From assembly GCA_013400155.1 (NCBI GenBank), contig VXBM01000026.1:710349-774348 (forward strand): a stretch of DNA of 64,000 bases. The letters are read 5' to 3'. Below are positions 61,690 to 64,000 of this stretch, in pieces. The notes under the pieces were generated by a model. That model had not been told where the DNA came from. It ran no database searches and was given only the letters and a program-made list of their open reading frames with translations. Within the stretch, counting starts at the first letter, position 1; each line of letters opens with the position of its first letter. Origin of the DNA: Helopsaltes ochotensis (taxonomy: Eukaryota; Chordata; Aves; Passeriformes; Locustellidae). The translations under genes were made by a program, and so were the position numbers.

Positions 61690-64000
61690 TTTAGTGAAAA
61701 AGCTTTTAATTCATTTAAAACCTGCAGCTACCAAATGGTGTCTGTGAAGATTATCGTGCCTTTCTGGAGATGGAGGCCAGTACCTTGGCAAAACCTGTTC
61801 CCAGGAGTACCCTGGACTTCCAGTGAGGCAGATGAAGAGTTCAGCATCATACCAATTTTAATACTGTGTGTTGTGTGTTCTTAACCAGACATTTGAACCC
61901 TTGGTAGTGTGTTAGGCTGCTAGGATGGAAAATAGTTACATTGCTCTTATTTCTTGTGTGCTTAATAAATGTTCATATTCTTCTCTGTTATTCAAGGAAA
62001 CTACTAGCTCTCTGTTTTAAGTTTCTAAAGTTTTGACTTTGTGAAGTCAAGCCTTCATGTACATAACTGGATAAACACTTCCTGGATAATTGTGTAGTTC
62101 AGGTATTGGAAGGTGAAATACCATTAGTCTTTAGTCTTTTCTTAAGTGGAATTCAAGTGCTATAGCTTGAAGTTCTCTCCCCCCACCATTTAAATTACAT
62201 CTAGCTTTCAAATAAAACACAAGACACACGTAAAATCTAAGGTATTAAGGTGCTTCAAACAGTTAGTCAAACCCCTAATCTTAAAACAAATGTGTGTGAT
62301 GAATCATATGCTGCTGTTTCAAGGAATGATACAAGTCTAGCATAGGAAAGAAGGGCTTCGTTGTTTTCTGCTTTGTCTGTAAGTGCTGTTCTGGAACTAC
62401 GTGTTCCTGGCTTCAGTGATTACATGAACTGGCACTCCTTGTAATGCCCCAGCAAAGGCACCTATGCCAAGATGAAGTGCTGGAGGACATTGGACAGCGT
62501 GGTCTAGTGCAACAGGATTTGATGGAAGTTGTGGGAAGAGCTGCAGCGTGTTCCAGTCATTCCAGTGGTAGTTTGTCAGAAGCAAAGGGCATGGGTGTTG
62601 CTGTATTTCCTTTTGGCATTAGGAGTAACAAGTTGGTTGGATTAGGGCAACTTAAGTCTCTCCCCTATAGGAAAATATTCATCATCTTAATGTGTATTGC
62701 ATATGACTCAAAACCAACCTTCATAAAACTCAGTGAGCTAATATTTCAAGTCTGAAATTTTTTGCTTTTAATGGTGCTTCTCTTTGGAAAGAGTTTTACA
62801 TAGCATTTGTGGTTTGCGATTTTCATACCATTTGCAGTATGAAAAACTTGTGGAGCGAACTTTACTGTGCCTCCACCTATAAGCCATGTCTGCTCATCTA
62901 AAGGGCTTAGCACAGAAATGTAAAACTGAGGTGTATAAGGGGATTGAAGAGTGTCTTTGCTGAGGATTAAAGCCACATCTGCGCTGCAGTCTCTGAGGCG
63001 GTGCGCAAGTCGGCATAAAACTAATAAATCACAGCTTTGCCAGGGCACCTGCATACTTGGCTGAGGCTTTGCATCAACAAGAATAGCTGCTGTGTCTCAA
63101 TATCCCCTGTACCGCTGCTATGGGATGTATTCCCCTGCCAGGCTTAGTCCTGTGTGCTGCTGGGGGGCGAAGGGTCTTCCTGGGGCTGGGGAGGCTGTGG
63201 AGTCCAGCCTCATCATGCTTCAGGTTGCCTGCTATGTGGAGGGAGATGCTCCTGAGTCTGCAAGGTTCCTGCTGCGTGGATCAAGCCATGATGATGTGAG
63301 AGGCCGAGCAATAGCTGCCAGAGCTGTGTGTTTGAGGGGCGTGGGGAGCCCTGTGCTAGGGATGGCAGCATCTGCAGCCTCAGGCAAGAGCTGATGTGCT
63401 CTCAGCAGAGGAGTGGATGGTAATTTTCCCAGGAAAAGCAGCAAATCTTGTTGCAATGGGGAAGGTCACTTGGAGCTTCCTGGAAGTGCAAACCTCGAGA
63501 AATGCGAAATTGCTGAAAAGTGTCCTTTTTGGTTTTGGGGTTTTTCTTTCAGGATGTTATAATCTTGTAATCACAGAGAACTTGGATGTGTGTGGATTTC
63601 CTTATTCTGTGAGAATGTCACTGGGCTTCTAAGAGAACCAACAATAAAGATTTAAACATGGTCTCAAGAGGCTGGAAGATGCCCAAGAGCTCAACCTGAT
63701 GAAGTTGATACTGGAGTTGCTTCATACCAGGGCTGAACCCTAGTGACTCAAATGTTATATAAAACACAACATGCTGCAATTCTGTTTGTGAAATGAGCAG
63801 GGACAACATTGTGGTGGCGACAAGGAAGTTTGGGCATTTCTCCTTAAAGTCAGAGCTGGGAGAGTGGGAAGAAAAGCTGAGTAAAGAAGTAAAAAACCCC
63901 TTTTGATGGCCCATTATGTGCTATGTGATGCTTTGCTTTCTGTCTTCTGGCAAAACCTCTACCTAGCATGGGTAAGGAGGTGGCTTCATGGGGTGACAGA

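Larger units (their letters stand above)
56249..64000 (+). other. GAREM1: GAREM1 intron 1 (5' part)
   Basis: Follows the GTGCGT donor and continues past the window end. No second GAREM1 exon (expected to continue the CABIT domain) was found. It includes the rest of the CpG island, a long T run at 60.07-60.17 kb, and an antisense open frame at 61.1-61.7 kb. Confidence 0.75.

Noticed and set aside
63618..63914. 98-codon minus-strand open frame
   Set aside because: No matching splice sites and no protein-like pattern beyond chance; not joined with the other antisense frames.
1..64000. CRISPR arrays, operons, tRNA or rRNA genes
   Set aside because: No regularly spaced repeats, no tRNA cloverleaf or rRNA-like sequence was seen; the DNA is clearly vertebrate nuclear.

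Overview
The window looks like avian nuclear DNA. The evidence is two vertebrate genes with canonical GT-AG introns, interspersed repeats that are nearly all CR1 LINE fragments in both orientations, endogenous-retrovirus remnants, no Alu- or L1-like sequence, and AT-rich intergenic DNA with two CpG-rich promoters. The high-copy repeat types resemble those I remember from songbirds, but I cannot fix the species. Most short open reading frames are chance or repeat-derived.

Layout. 1-16.4 kb is intergenic. It holds a decayed retrovirus (RT, RNase H, integrase and env-like remnants, about 1.62-5.34 kb), an AT microsatellite near 6.2 kb, a threefold nest of transposons at 11.2-12.4 kb, and a CR1 tail near 15.9 kb. 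16.4-49 kb is a six-exon plus-strand gene for a Rab small GTPase. Its first exon starts inside an 80-base assembly gap in a CpG-rich promoter; the other five exons lie at about 22.7, 26.0, 34.0, 38.9 and 48.6 kb. The joined reading frame is intact, with all five G-box regions at least partly visible and a double-cysteine C-terminus for prenylation. The closest match by eye is the Rab8/Rab10/Rab13 group, with an unusual switch I loop. 49-55.5 kb is intergenic with several CR1 pieces. 55.6-64 kb is the 5' end of GAREM1 (GRB2-associated regulator of MAPK1): a CpG island with a 208-base gap, coding exon 1 at 56128-56248, and the beginning of a long intron 1 that runs off the window.

The two genes lie head-to-tail on the plus strand with separate promoters. 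Rab proteins act in vesicle traffic and GAREM1 acts in EGF-receptor/ERK signalling; nothing in the sequence links them functionally. The items most worth checking are the identity of the Rab (possibly a paralogue not kept in all vertebrates), the nested insertion with a clean 6-base target duplication, and a 195-codon antisense open frame inside GAREM1 intron 1.
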